Below are positions 46,142-55,170 of a stretch of 64,000 bases of DNA, in pieces. Each line of letters opens with the position of its first letter. Within the stretch, counting starts at the first letter, position 1. The translations under genes were made by a program, and so were the position numbers. The DNA comes from Blastomonas fulva (GTDB lineage Bacteria > Pseudomonadota > Alphaproteobacteria > Sphingomonadales > Sphingomonadaceae). The notes beneath the pieces were generated by a model that was given only the letters and a program-made list of their open reading frames with translations, did not search any database and was not told the origin of the DNA. The stretch spans positions 2,642,501 through 2,706,500 of the forward strand of contig NZ_CP020083.1 of NCBI RefSeq assembly GCF_003431825.1, written 5' to 3'.

Positions 46142-47524
46142 ATGACCACCCCCATCACTATTCCCGCCCCGCCGAAAGTCGGCATGGTCTCGCTTGGCTG
46201 CCCCAAGGCGCTGGTCGATTCCGAACGCATCCTAACCAAGCTGCGCGCCGAGGGCTATCAGATGTCCGCCGATTACGCGGGCGCCGATGTCGTGCTGGTC
46301 AACACCTGCGGCTTTCTCGACAGCGCCAAGGAGGAGAGCCTTGAGGCAATCGGCGAGGCGATGGCCGAGAACGGCCGCGTCATCGTCACCGGCTGCATGG
46401 GCAACGAGGCCGATGTCATCCGCGCGCGCTTCCCCGATGTGCTCGCGGTCACCGGCGCGCATCAGTATGAGGATGTCGTCCAGGCCGTCCACGATGCCGC
46501 TCCGCCTGCGCGCGGCGCTTTCATTGATCTGGTCCCGGAAGGCGGCATCAAGCTGACACCGCGCCACTATAGCTATCTGAAGATTTCCGAAGGCTGCAAC
46601 CACCGCTGCTCGTTCTGCATTATCCCGTCCTTGCGCGGCGACCTCGTCAGCCGCCGAATTGATGCGGTGCTGCGCGAGGCGGAAAAGCTGGTCGCGGCAG
46701 GAACCCGCGAGCTGCTGGTGATCAGCCAGGATACCTCGGCCTATGGCGTCGATACCCGGCACGAACCGCGCGACTGGAAGGGGCGTCCGGTGCGTGCGCA
46801 CATGACCGATCTTGCGCGCGAGCTCGGCGGCCTGCGGACCCCGGAGGGCAAGGCGCCCTGGGTGAGGCTGCATTATGTCTACCCGTACCCGCATGTCGAC
46901 CATGTCATCCCGCTGATGGCCGAAGGTCTGCTCACCCCCTATCTTGATATCCCGTTCCAGCACGCAGCCCCTGCGGTGCTCAAGCGGATGAAGCGCCCGG
47001 CGAACGAGGCCAAGGTGCTCGACCGGATCAAGGCGTGGCGCACCATCGCGCCCGATATCACCATCCGCTCGTCGTTCGTTGTCGGCTTTCCCGGCGAGAC
47101 CGAGGCAGACTTCCAGTATCTGCTCGACTGGCTGGACGAAGCGCAACTCGACCGCGTCGGCGGCTTCCGCTTCGAGCCGGTGGAGGGCGCTGCCGCCAAT
47201 GACCTGTCCGATCCGGTGCCCGAAGAGGTCAAGGAAGAGCGTTACCAGCGGCTGATGGAAAAGACCGCCGCGATCAGTGCCGCAAAGCTTGCCGCTAAGG
47301 TCGGCCGCACGCTGCCCGTGATCATCGACGAAGTCGGCGAGCCTGACGAGGAAGACGGCTCGGTCGGGGCCACTGGGCGTTCGCAGGCCGATGCGCCCGA
47401 GATCGACGGCCATGTCTATCTGCGCGACGTGCCAGAGGGCCTTGCGCCCGGGTCTTTCGTCGATGTGCTGGTCGAGGATGCCGACGAGCACGACCTCTAC
47501 GGGGTGATCGCACCAGGCGCCTGA
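46142..47524 (+). CDS. rimO: Ribosomal protein S12 methylthiotransferase RimO
   Basis: 460 residues in three domains. The N-terminal UPF0004 part has [30 protein letters not shown] and VTGCMGNEA. The radical-SAM centre is CNHRCSFC with Cys152, Cys156 and Cys159. The TRAM domain ends the protein ([27 protein letters not shown]). RimO adds a methylthio group to Asp88 of S12 using two Fe-S clusters and SAM. Confidence 0.97.
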   Translation: MTTPITIPAPPKVGMVSLGCPKALVDSERILTKLRAEGYQMSADYAGADVVLVNTCGFLDSAKEESLEAIGEAMAENGRVIVTGCMGNEADVIRARFPDVLAVTGAHQYEDVVQAVHDAAPPARGAFIDLVPEGGIKLTPRHYSYLKISEGCNHRCSFCIIPSLRGDLVSRRIDAVLREAEKLVAAGTRELLVISQDTSAYGVDTRHEPRDWKGRPVRAHMTDLARELGGLRTPEGKAPWVRLHYVYPYPHVDHVIPLMAEGLLTPYLDIPFQHAAPAVLKRMKRPANEAKVLDRIKAWRTIAPDITIRSSFVVGFPGETEADFQYLLDWLDEAQLDRVGGFRFEPVEGAAANDLSDPVPEEVKEERYQRLMEKTAAISAAKLAAKVGRTLPVIIDEVGEPDEEDGSVGATGRSQADAPEIDGHVYLRDVPEGLAPGSFVDVLVEDADEHDLYGVIAPGA

Positions 47525-47617
47525 GCACCGCGCCGGAACGCCACGGTCCATAGCCTAACCGCTTGGTTGACAGAGGTTTTGCAGGAACTTCTGCGGCTTG
47601 CCGCGCGTAAATGCGGC

Positions 47618-47848
47618 ATGAGCAAGAAAACCGAAAAAGCCCCGCCGGGCCAGTCCGAATTGTCGGAAAAGGCCCTCGACCTCAAGCAGCAAGCCGATTC
47701 CGCGGAAAACGCCGAATATCTGCAGCACCAGACCGACACCGCTGGAGAGGGGCGCATCGCCGAACTCGGCGCCCACAACCCGCCGATGGGCGCGCTGGAC
47801 GCCGAAGGGCATCGCCCCGTTCTCGAGCGTTCCAGGAAGGTAAGGTGA
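47618..47848 (+). CDS. Small charged hypothetical protein
   Basis: 76 residues from ATG 47618. The sequence is polar, Gln- and Glu-rich and probably helical or disordered (SELSEKALDLKQQADSAENA, then EYLQHQTDTAGEG). There is no signal peptide, membrane segment or recognised domain. It starts six codons before the hpf-like gene ends its spacer and is most likely co-transcribed with that gene. Confidence 0.55.
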   Translation: MSKKTEKAPPGQSELSEKALDLKQQADSAENAEYLQHQTDTAGEGRIAELGAHNPPMGALDAEGHRPVLERSRKVR

Positions 47849-47854
47849 GCCCAG

Positions 47855-48169
47855 ATGCTGATTCAGTTCAATACCGACAACCGTATCACCGGTGACGAGG
47901 ACCTGGCCGCGCAGGCGGAGGAGATCGTGACATCGCGGCTCAACCGGTTCGCCAGCAGGCTCAGCCGGGTCGAAATCCACCTTGCCGATGTCAACGGCCC
48001 GCGCGGCGGTAGCGATGATATCGTGTGCACCCTGGAAGCGCGCCCTGAGGGCGGCAAACCGGTGACAGTGAAGGGCAATGCAGGGCAGACTGAAACTGCG
48101 GTGCGTGATGCATCGGACAAGATGCAGGCGCTGCTCGAAACCCATTTCGGCAAGCTCAGGACCCACTGA
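47855..48169 (+). CDS. Short HPF/RaiA-type ribosome hibernation factor
   Basis: 104 residues, the short form. The beta-alpha-beta pattern of HPF is visible: MLIQFNTDNRITGDEDL, IVTSRLNRFASRLSRVEIHL, DIVCTLEARPEGGKPVTV and TAVRDASDKMQALLETHFGK. It lacks the long C-terminal dimerisation domain. Such proteins bind the ribosome in stationary phase. It is the last core gene before the terminator and the tRNA-like fragment. Confidence 0.85.
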   Translation: MLIQFNTDNRITGDEDLAAQAEEIVTSRLNRFASRLSRVEIHLADVNGPRGGSDDIVCTLEARPEGGKPVTVKGNAGQTETAVRDASDKMQALLETHFGKLRTH

Positions 48170-48219
48170 GGGCTCTTGGGCGGTCTGAAGTTGGACAAGA
48201 TCAAAAGATGATGGCGATG

Positions 48220-48255
48220 AAGGGTGCTGTCCCGGCAAGGGCAGCGCCCTTTTTG
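48220..48255 (+). terminator. Strong Rho-independent terminator after the hpf-like gene
   Basis: The 14-bp stem 48220-48233 pairs with 48238-48251 (two G-T wobbles, loop GGCA) and runs directly into TTTTT. It is 50 nt downstream of the hpf-like stop and marks the end of the core segment. Confidence 0.88.
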
Positions 48256-48304
48256 CTGGATCAAGCTACCGCGATTTCCGGCTCTATATCGATGCTGGAA
48301 TAAA

Positions 48305-48327
48305 TGGTCGGGGAGAGAGGATTCGAA
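48305..48327 (-). other. tRNA-Pro 3'-end fragment, candidate attachment site
   Basis: Read on the minus strand, this segment is TTCGAATCC...CTCCCCGACCA: T-loop, T-stem 3' arm, acceptor 3' arm, discriminator A and CCA. From memory it matches the 3' end of alphaproteobacterial tRNA-Pro, whose first base is C. Upstream (48328-48345) the similarity decays, and no 5' half with the complementary CGGGGAG is present. It is therefore not a functional tRNA, but fits a duplicated attachment site left by integration. Confidence 0.6.
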
Positions 48328-48402
48328 GGTCCTCGACCGATGCCTTGGACACCTAGGCTATCCAATCGCCAGACCAGCGAACCTGGCGATGTGAAAAAGC
48401 TT

Positions 48403-50496
48403 TCAAGGCGACACGATCACGCGCGCGCGGCTCAGATTGGGAATGCGAGCGTACGTGGAAGACGCATTACCATCTCGCTCGGATTCAACCTTCAATGTCA
48501 CGAAAAAGGTGCCCGGCGTATCATAATGCCATTGCTTCCTAATCTGCATCTTTGCGCTGGGCGTGTCTGTCAAATTAGCTGAAACAAAGCGGCCCGTGCC
48601 TTCAAATTCCCACGAAGCGTCTACGATTTTGCCGGCGCCTGGCGGAACCTCTATCTCTGCGACCAGTTCGAATGGCTCGCCGGTTTTGACATAAGCCTTG
48701 TCTGCACCTCCGATACGGAGCGTCACGATCGGTTGAATACCTTTGCGATCGCTGGCGTTCCCGGCCAAGATTACCTGCCCGTCATCGACGCGGTACCCGC
48801 TGTTGGCGGGTGGCGGAACGCCGCGCTCGACCCACGCGGCCACATCACGCAGAGCCTGCTGCAGCAGTGGCGTGTAATTGATGACTCTGGTTGGTGCACC
48901 TTCCCACTCGCTGGCACCATGCAGGGCATTCTCGGCGAACCACAACCGGTACCTGTTGCCTGCATCCGCACCGTAAATCTGTTCGAATCGCTGGCGGTAC
49001 CAGTCCGATTGCCAGGCGAACGCCTCCCGGTCCAGCGTCGCGCCAACCACGATGATTTTGCCATTGAACTTGCCGGTCGGAACCGTGCCGGCTGCCCCCA
49101 TCGCAAACAGGGGGCCAAGATTGACCGGTCGCTGGGGATAGACCGGCTGGCCGTCTGGACGCCGAAACTGATCCCAGACAGGGTATTCCGGACCAGGCAC
49201 TTGGTGCCGGTGGTAGGTCTGCGCGGCAAGAAAATTGCTGTTGTCGATCCGCACTGCATCGCCCGGCTTCAGCCTTGCCAATGTCTTGCTGTCGACGACG
49301 CCCAGGGTCACGATATTGCCTTTGATAGCGCGCAGCGCCAGCCGCTGGCCCGCGGCTTCGCCGGACAGAATCACGAGATCGCCGCCCAGGAAGTCGACGC
49401 CCGGCGGCGTGTCGCGCAAGGCAATGGCAACAGGGCGCGCAGATCCGTCCTTCACTGCCGATTGCCATGCCAGTTCCGCCGTTCCCCGCGACGTCCCGGG
49501 AATGCGGACATCGGGAACGCCGCGCGCGACGGCTGCTTCTTCCCCCAGCGGTTGCTCCACCGTGGTATCGAACTGCAGACGCGCATTCTTGAAGGCTTCG
49601 GGCCGATCGAATCCCAGATACCCCGGCTTGGTCCAGAAATCGCTGAAATAGCCTGGGTCCGCCATCACCATGCCTTGATACAGCGCAGTAAACGCATGCA
49701 CTCCCATGGTCTTGTGGCCGAACCAGCTTTTGAGCGGAAATCCCATTCTCGTGACCTCGCGCAGTGCACCCGCTTCCTCTGCGTTCAGCCCCGCATAGGG
49801 ATCACCGCTACCGCCCACGTCCATGGCATCGGCGATCTGCGCCAGCCGGTCTTCCAGGATACGCATCGCGTGCATGCGCACTGCAAAGACATTCGGCGCG
49901 GCCATTGGAGTTCCCAGCACGAATGGGACGGCACCGTCCCATACCCCGACTGTGTTTTCCATGCTGCCGAGGGTCCGGTATCCGCCGCCACTGCCGCCAT
50001 AAAGATAGCCATAGGTGCGATGCGGGCCATACATCTGCGCTGCAAGGGTGCGAGAGAATATCGCGGCGGCCGCGTTGGCGCGGAACGCCCCGATGGTAGG
50101 GTCAGGTCTGAATGCGGGGCCGGCGATCGTACTGGTGCCGCCGCCGTTAGTCTCGATGAAATAGGCGCCCGAACTGATCGAGAAGCCGATCTTGTCGTCG
50201 CCCGGTGCCTGGGCCAGGTTTTCGTTGTCCGGCACCGGCGTGACATATTGGAAAAACCGGTTCTGGTATTGTGCCTTGTCCGGAAAATAGAAGGAAAACC
50301 GCATGTCGGTTCCCTTGAAGCCGCCATGGACATAACGGTGCCGGACAGGCGCAGCGCGCCATTCGTCGACGTCGACATAAGGTTCGGCGAACATCGGGTC
50401 TTGTGCCGGGGCAGACGCAGGGTCCTGCTGCTGCTGCCCGCATAAAGGGGACGCCGTCATGGAGACTGCCACCGCAACCAGAAGCCCGTTCTTCAT
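48403..50496 (-). CDS. Tannase/feruloyl-esterase-like hydrolase with C-terminal beta-sandwich
   Basis: 697 residues from ATG 50496. A signal peptide (GLLVAVAVSMTASPLCG) precedes a large alpha/beta-hydrolase region. The nucleophile is Ser169 in LYGGSGGGYRTLGSME. Candidate Asp and His partners are in VGATLDREAF and ENALHGASEW. The last 110 residues (YVKTGEPFELVAEIEVPPGAG, WHYDTPGTFFVTLKVESERDG) look like a PKD-type beta-sandwich. It may cleave an ester outside the cytoplasm. The start overlaps the stop of the short acyl-CoA dehydrogenase, so it is the last gene of that operon. Confidence 0.8.
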   Translation of the reverse strand: MKNGLLVAVAVSMTASPLCGQQQQDPASAPAQDPMFAEPYVDVDEWRAAPVRHRYVHGGFKGTDMRFSFYFPDKAQYQNRFFQYVTPVPDNENLAQAPGDDKIGFSISSGAYFIETNGGGTSTIAGPAFRPDPTIGAFRANAAAAIFSRTLAAQMYGPHRTYGYLYGGSGGGYRTLGSMENTVGVWDGAVPFVLGTPMAAPNVFAVRMHAMRILEDRLAQIADAMDVGGSGDPYAGLNAEEAGALREVTRMGFPLKSWFGHKTMGVHAFTALYQGMVMADPGYFSDFWTKPGYLGFDRPEAFKNARLQFDTTVEQPLGEEAAVARGVPDVRIPGTSRGTAELAWQSAVKDGSARPVAIALRDTPPGVDFLGGDLVILSGEAAGQRLALRAIKGNIVTLGVVDSKTLARLKPGDAVRIDNSNFLAAQTYHRHQVPGPEYPVWDQFRRPDGQPVYPQRPVNLGPLFAMGAAGTVPTGKFNGKIIVVGATLDREAFAWQSDWYRQRFEQIYGADAGNRYRLWFAENALHGASEWEGAPTRVINYTPLLQQALRDVAAWVERGVPPPANSGYRVDDGQVILAGNASDRKGIQPIVTLRIGGADKAYVKTGEPFELVAEIEVPPGAGKIVDASWEFEGTGRFVSANLTDTPSAKMQIRKQWHYDTPGTFFVTLKVESERDGNASSTYARIPNLSRARVIVSP

Positions 50497-51461
50497 CCTG
50501 TCGTCTCCATCACTGCACGGCCTGCAATCTCTTCCCAGTGGAAGGCGTCGCCACCCAGTGCGCAGTTCAGCATCGCGCGCTTGAAAAACAGGTGGCAGGG
50601 GTGCTCCTGCGTCAGCCCGATGCCACCGTGCAGCTGGATGCAATCCTCGGCAATCAGCCGGAACGCTTCGGTGCAGTGCGTCTTCAGGCTACCCATCAGC
50701 GCCAGCGATGGCCTTCCAGCCGCGCGATCCCATAGCAGGGCTTCGGCGGCGCTGTGGGCAATCTTGAGGTCGGCAACGCGGTGCTTCAGCGCCTGGAACA
50801 TCGCCAGTGGCCGGTCGAACTGGCGGCGTGTCTTGAGATAGTCGACCGTCATCGCCAGCGCCGCTTCCGCCCCGCCCAGCGAATCCGCAGACAAGGCCAG
50901 CAGCATCTGCAGGAGCAGCGAAGTCCGAAGTTGCTCTGCGGCTTGCCCATGCGCGATGACCACACCATCGCTGGCGGATGGCGGCCGCACATCGAACAGC
51001 CGCCGCGTCTCGTCCCATGTTGGCTGGGCAGCGATCGTGCATCGGTCGAGCGGGACAACGCGGATTGCACCCTGCCGGGTCACCAGGACATGGCTGGCGA
51101 CATCCGCATCGGGGACCGCCTCGATCACATCGTCCTCGGTCGGCAGCGCCAGCGATGCGGTCATCTTCCCGCCTGCCATCGCACGGTCCAGCAGGTCTGA
51201 CTGTCCTGTCGCGGCCAGCGCCTCGACCAGCATCATCTGGGCGATCACCGGTCCCGGCACCAGTGCCCGGCCCAGCTCGTAATGGATAATGGCGTGCGCC
51301 TCGCTGCCCAGGCCGAGCCCGCCCTGCGCCTCGGGCACGGTCATCATGAACCAGCCCATTTCGCTGAGCTTCGCCCAGTTGCCTGCTGCATCGCCTGTCG
51401 CGCTGGATGCCCCAAACGCCTTGCGCGCGCTGTCGCGCAGTTCGGTGCGGTCCATGCTCAT
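50493..51461 (-). CDS. Acyl-CoA dehydrogenase, short subunit (pair 1)
   Basis: 322 residues from ATG 51461, which overlaps the preceding stop (ATGA); Met at 51455 is an alternative. The C-terminal domain is clear (TRRQFDRPLAMFQALKHRVAD, CIQLHGGIGLTQEHPCHLFF), while the middle FAD/substrate domain is shortened. About 320 residues beside a 390-residue partner is the pattern of heteromeric dehydrogenases such as FadE28-FadE29 of steroid degraders. It probably forms a mixed tetramer with the upstream gene product. Confidence 0.88.
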   Translation of the reverse strand: MSMDRTELRDSARKAFGASSATGDAAGNWAKLSEMGWFMMTVPEAQGGLGLGSEAHAIIHYELGRALVPGPVIAQMMLVEALAATGQSDLLDRAMAGGKMTASLALPTEDDVIEAVPDADVASHVLVTRQGAIRVVPLDRCTIAAQPTWDETRRLFDVRPPSASDGVVIAHGQAAEQLRTSLLLQMLLALSADSLGGAEAALAMTVDYLKTRRQFDRPLAMFQALKHRVADLKIAHSAAEALLWDRAAGRPSLALMGSLKTHCTEAFRLIAEDCIQLHGGIGLTQEHPCHLFFKRAMLNCALGGDAFHWEEIAGRAVMETTG

Positions 51462-52630
51462 GCCACCCAACTCTTGGGTTCGCGCGGCATTTCCAACATG
51501 CGCTCGGCGATGATGTTGCGTTGAACCTCTTCGCTGCCTCCTGCGATGGTCCAGGCATAGCTGTTCATGAAATCGGCCATCCAGTTGCCGGTGTTGAGAT
51601 CGCCGAACGTGATCGGCTTGCGATATTGTTCCAAAAGCCCGCCGACACGCACGCCCAGGTCGGCCCATGCGCGCAGGGTGCGCGAATAGCTGTTCTTCAC
51701 GATCGAGGCATCGCCGACCTGTTCGGCACCGGTGATCCGGTTGTGCAGGAACCGGTCGGCAAGCGCGCAGGTCGCATCGACCTGCGCCGACAGCCGGCCG
51801 AGTTCGCGCAGGACCCCCGCGTCGCCCGCCTTGCCGGATTTGCGGATAAGATCAGTGAGCAGGCCCATGCTGCCGCGCATGCGATATCCCAGTTCCATCA
51901 GCGTCAGGCCCCGTTCGGATGACAAGGTTGCCTGCGCGACCGCCCAGCCTGCGCCTTCCTCGCCAACCCGTTCTGCGAGCGGCACCTCGACATTGTCGAG
52001 GAAGATTTCGGCAAACTCCTCATCGCCCTGAATCTGGTGGATGGGCCGCACGGTGACACCCGGCGCCTTCATGTCCATCAGCAGATAGGTCAGCCCGGCC
52101 TGCTTTGCGCCTTCGGACGAGGTGCGCACCAGCAGCAGGCATTTGTCCGCATATTGCGCCATGGTCGACCACAGCTTCTGCCCGTTGACAACATATACGT
52201 CACCGCGCCGCTCCCCGCGGGTCTTGATCGCGGCAAGGTCCGATCCTGCCCCCGGTTCGGAGAAACCCTGGCACCAGGTCTCCCCCTCGAGAATGGCGGG
52301 AAGATAGCGTGCACGCTGAGCATCGTTGCCGCACTCCTGAAGGGTTGCAAACACATGATAGGTCGAGACGAAAGATAGAAGCAGCCGCGGGGCGTCCGCG
52401 CGGGCCAGTTCCTCATAGATCACTTTCTGCTCGGCCAGGCTGCGGCCACCGCCTTGCCAACCTGCAGGCCAGTGCGGGATGGCATAGCCTGCTGCCACCA
52501 GCTTGCCGAACCATTGCCGCTGGCCGGTCACGAAGGCCTCATGCGTGGCGGCCTCACGCCAGTCTTTCGGCGCATTGCCTGCCAGCCAGGTGCGCACGTT
52601 CTCCCGCAACGTCTCCAGCGCCGCGCTCAT
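51458..52630 (-). CDS. Acyl-CoA dehydrogenase, long subunit (pair 1)
   Basis: 390 residues from ATG 52630. The three-domain fold is evident: GYAIPHWPAGWQGGGRSLAE, the FAD-binding GFSEPGAGSDLAAIKTRGER, VVNGQKLWSTMAQYADKCL and the C-terminal GGSEEVQRNIIAERMLEMP. It introduces a 2,3-double bond into an acyl-CoA, with electrons to ETF. It overlaps the Rieske gene on one side and the short subunit on the other by four bases each. Confidence 0.93.
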   Translation of the reverse strand: MSAALETLRENVRTWLAGNAPKDWREAATHEAFVTGQRQWFGKLVAAGYAIPHWPAGWQGGGRSLAEQKVIYEELARADAPRLLLSFVSTYHVFATLQECGNDAQRARYLPAILEGETWCQGFSEPGAGSDLAAIKTRGERRGDVYVVNGQKLWSTMAQYADKCLLLVRTSSEGAKQAGLTYLLMDMKAPGVTVRPIHQIQGDEEFAEIFLDNVEVPLAERVGEEGAGWAVAQATLSSERGLTLMELGYRMRGSMGLLTDLIRKSGKAGDAGVLRELGRLSAQVDATCALADRFLHNRITGAEQVGDASIVKNSYSRTLRAWADLGVRVGGLLEQYRKPITFGDLNTGNWMADFMNSYAWTIAGGSEEVQRNIIAERMLEMPREPKSWVA

Positions 52631-52941
52631 GCCGCCACCTCGATCATGTCGCCGATCACGCGCACCGCAAATGTGCGGATCGGAAGCGTGGCAGGCTTGC
52701 TCAAGGCTTCGCCAGTGGCAAGATCGAAGCGTGCCCCATGCGCGGGGCAGGCGATGCGCCCCCATTTTACCTTGCCGCACGCCAGGGGCTCTTCAAGGTG
52801 CGAGCAGCGGCTTGCAATGGCGTATATCGCCCCTTCATCCCTGCACAGCAGCACGTCGGTGCCCTGCAGGGTGACGAGCCTGGTCTCGCCTTCGCCCAGG
52901 TCTGCCAGCGGCAGGGCGGCGCAGAATGTCGTATTTGCCAT
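52627..52941 (-). CDS. Rieske-type [2Fe-2S] ferredoxin
   Basis: 104 residues from ATG 52941; ATG 52953 would add four residues. The cluster ligands are Cys46-x-His48 (RCSHLEEPL) and Cys65-x2-His68 (ACPAHGARFD). It is a free-standing electron-transfer protein of the NirD/ferredoxin type. No oxygenase large subunit or reductase lies beside it in the window. It is the first gene of the minus-strand operon, divergent from the second acyl-CoA dehydrogenase pair. Confidence 0.92.
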   Translation of the reverse strand: MANTTFCAALPLADLGEGETRLVTLQGTDVLLCRDEGAIYAIASRCSHLEEPLACGKVKWGRIACPAHGARFDLATGEALSKPATLPIRTFAVRVIGDMIEVAA

Positions 52942-53071
52942 ACCGGTTGGCATAATCCACGCGGCTTCGGTCGCAAAGCCAGCCCCCTGCGACATCGCCC
53001 CGGCAATCTCTACGCCGGCACGGGGTTGCAAGCCTTGCTGGTGTGGCGATCTGCACGCTACCCCATGCGGC

Positions 53072-54217
53072 ATGAATTTCGAATGGACCCCGGAAGAAGA
53101 CGCTTTTCGCAAGCGCCTGCAGGCATTCCTCGCAACAACGCTTCCCGAGGATTGGGAGCGGTTCTCGCAACACGGTCCCGCATCGCCTGTTCTGACCCGG
53201 TATGCCGAGACGTTCTGCGGAAAACTGGCGCAGGAGCGGTTGCTGACTCCGCATTGGCCCAAGGAGATCGGCGGCGAAGGGCTTGATCCCTGGCACCAGA
53301 CGATCCTGGCCGAAGAAATGTGGGTCGCCGGCGAACCGCGCGGTGGCCAGTACATGAACATCAACTGGATCGGCCCCACGCTGATCAAGTACGGCAGCAA
53401 GGCGCAGCAGGAGCGTTACCTGCCGCCCATCGCCGAAGGGCGTGCGCTGTGGTGCCAGGGCTTTTCAGAGCCTGGTTCGGGTTCCGACCTTGCCTCGCTT
53501 CGCACCCGCGCGGTGCTGGAGGGTGAGCATTACCGTGTTACCGGGCAGAAGATTTGGACCAGCTATGCAGGGCTCGCCGACACGTGCTTTCTGCTGTGCC
53601 GGACATCGGAAGACCGCAAGCGGGGGATTTCCATCCTGCTGGTTCCTATGGACACGCCGGGCATCACCGTGCGGCAGATCCCTTCGCTAATCGGCGAGGG
53701 CGACATCCACGAGGTGTTCTTCGACGACATGCTGGTGCCTGCCGACTCGCTGTTCGGTGCCGAGGGACAGGCGTGGGAGATCATTGCATACAGCCTGGTC
53801 AACGAACGCCTGGGCATTCCGCGCTACAGCCTCGCGCGTGCCGCGCTGGATCGGGCAGTTAGCGTGCTGGTGCAGAACGGTGGCTGGAGCAGCGATGCCG
53901 TGAAGATCGAGGCGGCGCATTGTGCTGCCCTGTGCGAAGCGGCGCGCACGTCAAGCTATGCCATCGTCACGACCCGCGCACGCGGTCAGCAGGTCGGCCC
54001 GGAAAGTTCGGTGGCACGCTTTGCCACGGTGATGGCCGAGCGTCGCGTTGCGGAATTTGTTGTGGAATATCTGCCCGAGGCGCTTGCCGATGCGCACCCT
54101 TATCTCAAGATGCACCACCAGCGCGGCATCGTTGCCGGCATTGCCGCCGGAGCTGCAGAAATCCAGCTTAACATCATCGCCAACGATGTGCTGAAGCTGC
54201 CCCGGGAACCAAGATGA
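53072..54217 (+). CDS. Acyl-CoA dehydrogenase, long subunit (pair 2)
   Basis: 381 residues from ATG 53072 (MNFEWTPEEDAFRKRLQAF). The FAD and substrate regions are typical: GFSEPGSGSDLASLRTRAVL, RVTGQKIWTSYAGLADTCFL, VPADSLFGAEGQAWEIIAYS and the end AEIQLNIIANDVLKLPRE. Its layout is close to pair 1, so the two pairs may be paralogues acting on successive intermediates. It is followed by its short partner after 31 nt. Confidence 0.93.
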   Translation: MNFEWTPEEDAFRKRLQAFLATTLPEDWERFSQHGPASPVLTRYAETFCGKLAQERLLTPHWPKEIGGEGLDPWHQTILAEEMWVAGEPRGGQYMNINWIGPTLIKYGSKAQQERYLPPIAEGRALWCQGFSEPGSGSDLASLRTRAVLEGEHYRVTGQKIWTSYAGLADTCFLLCRTSEDRKRGISILLVPMDTPGITVRQIPSLIGEGDIHEVFFDDMLVPADSLFGAEGQAWEIIAYSLVNERLGIPRYSLARAALDRAVSVLVQNGGWSSDAVKIEAAHCAALCEAARTSSYAIVTTRARGQQVGPESSVARFATVMAERRVAEFVVEYLPEALADAHPYLKMHHQRGIVAGIAAGAAEIQLNIIANDVLKLPREPR

Positions 54218-54248
54218 CCCGAACCCCGATGACAGGCGAGACGCGCTG

Positions 54249-55160
54249 ATGGATCTTTCACTCAACGCCGATCAGGTGGCCATTCTCGATTCGCTGGAAT
54301 CGCTGACGCGGCCCTATGCCGGCGTGTCCCTGCACGAAACCGGCTTCTCCTTGACCGATGGCGCACTTGACCGCGAGCTCCAGCAGGGCGGGTTTCTGGA
54401 TGTCGCCTCAGACCCTGATCTGGGTATGGTGACGGCTGCAATCGTTGTCGAACGACTGGCACGATTGCCGCAGGCCACAAGGGCGGCGCTTGCGTCGATC
54501 ATCGCCCCGATCCTCAAGCTGAATACACAGACGCCTTTTTGCATCGTCGCTGGTGACCAATTGCAGCGCCCCTTGCGGTTCTTGGGCGCAGGAGCCACGG
54601 TGGTTGTTGTCACGGACACCGTCAGCAGCTTCACCGCAACAGCATCGCAAGTCCGCGCTGAACCTGATGCGCTATATGGCTACCCCGTCGGCACATTGGT
54701 GGAAATGCCTTCTGACCGGGAAGAGCATGATGTCGGCAGCGACGTATTCATGACCCACTGGCGTATCGCGCTGGCTGCGGAATCCGCAGGGCTTCTCGCT
54801 GCCGCGCTGGACAGCGTTTGCGCCTATACGGCGCAGCGGCACCAGTTCGGACGGCCATTGGCCAGCTTCCAGGGGATGAGGCACCGTCTGGCAGAGGCGA
54901 AGGTGCGGACCAACGGCGTCTATTGGCTTGCGATAAGAGCGGGTGCTACCCTTAATCCGGCAGATGCTGCGCTGGCCGCGTTCCACGCGCAGGAGTCGGC
55001 GCGCCAGGTGGTGTATGATCTGCACCAGTTCATGGGGGGCATGGGGATGACGCTCGAACATCCACTGCATTTGTGGACCTACAGGCTCAAGCTGCTGGCC
55101 AGCGAAATGGGCGGACGCGGCAACAATGCGCTGGCGGCCGCCCGCTCCATTTGGGGCTGA
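54249..55160 (+). CDS. Acyl-CoA dehydrogenase, short subunit (pair 2)
   Basis: 303 residues. The middle domain is reduced, and the clear match is the C-terminal half: QRHQFGRPLASFQGMRHRLAE and DLHQFMGGMGMTLEHPLHLW. It resembles the short subunit of pair 1 and should pair with the upstream 381-residue protein. It ends ten bases from the convergent desaturase-type gene. Confidence 0.88.
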   Translation: MDLSLNADQVAILDSLESLTRPYAGVSLHETGFSLTDGALDRELQQGGFLDVASDPDLGMVTAAIVVERLARLPQATRAALASIIAPILKLNTQTPFCIVAGDQLQRPLRFLGAGATVVVVTDTVSSFTATASQVRAEPDALYGYPVGTLVEMPSDREEHDVGSDVFMTHWRIALAAESAGLLAAALDSVCAYTAQRHQFGRPLASFQGMRHRLAEAKVRTNGVYWLAIRAGATLNPADAALAAFHAQESARQVVYDLHQFMGGMGMTLEHPLHLWTYRLKLLASEMGGRGNNALAAARSIWG

Positions 55161-55170
55161 GAGTCTACCT

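Noticed and set aside
48300..48400. A complete tRNA gene on the minus strand
   Set aside because: Only the T-loop to CCA part fits. No complementary acceptor 5' arm, D-arm or proper anticodon stem can be built upstream.
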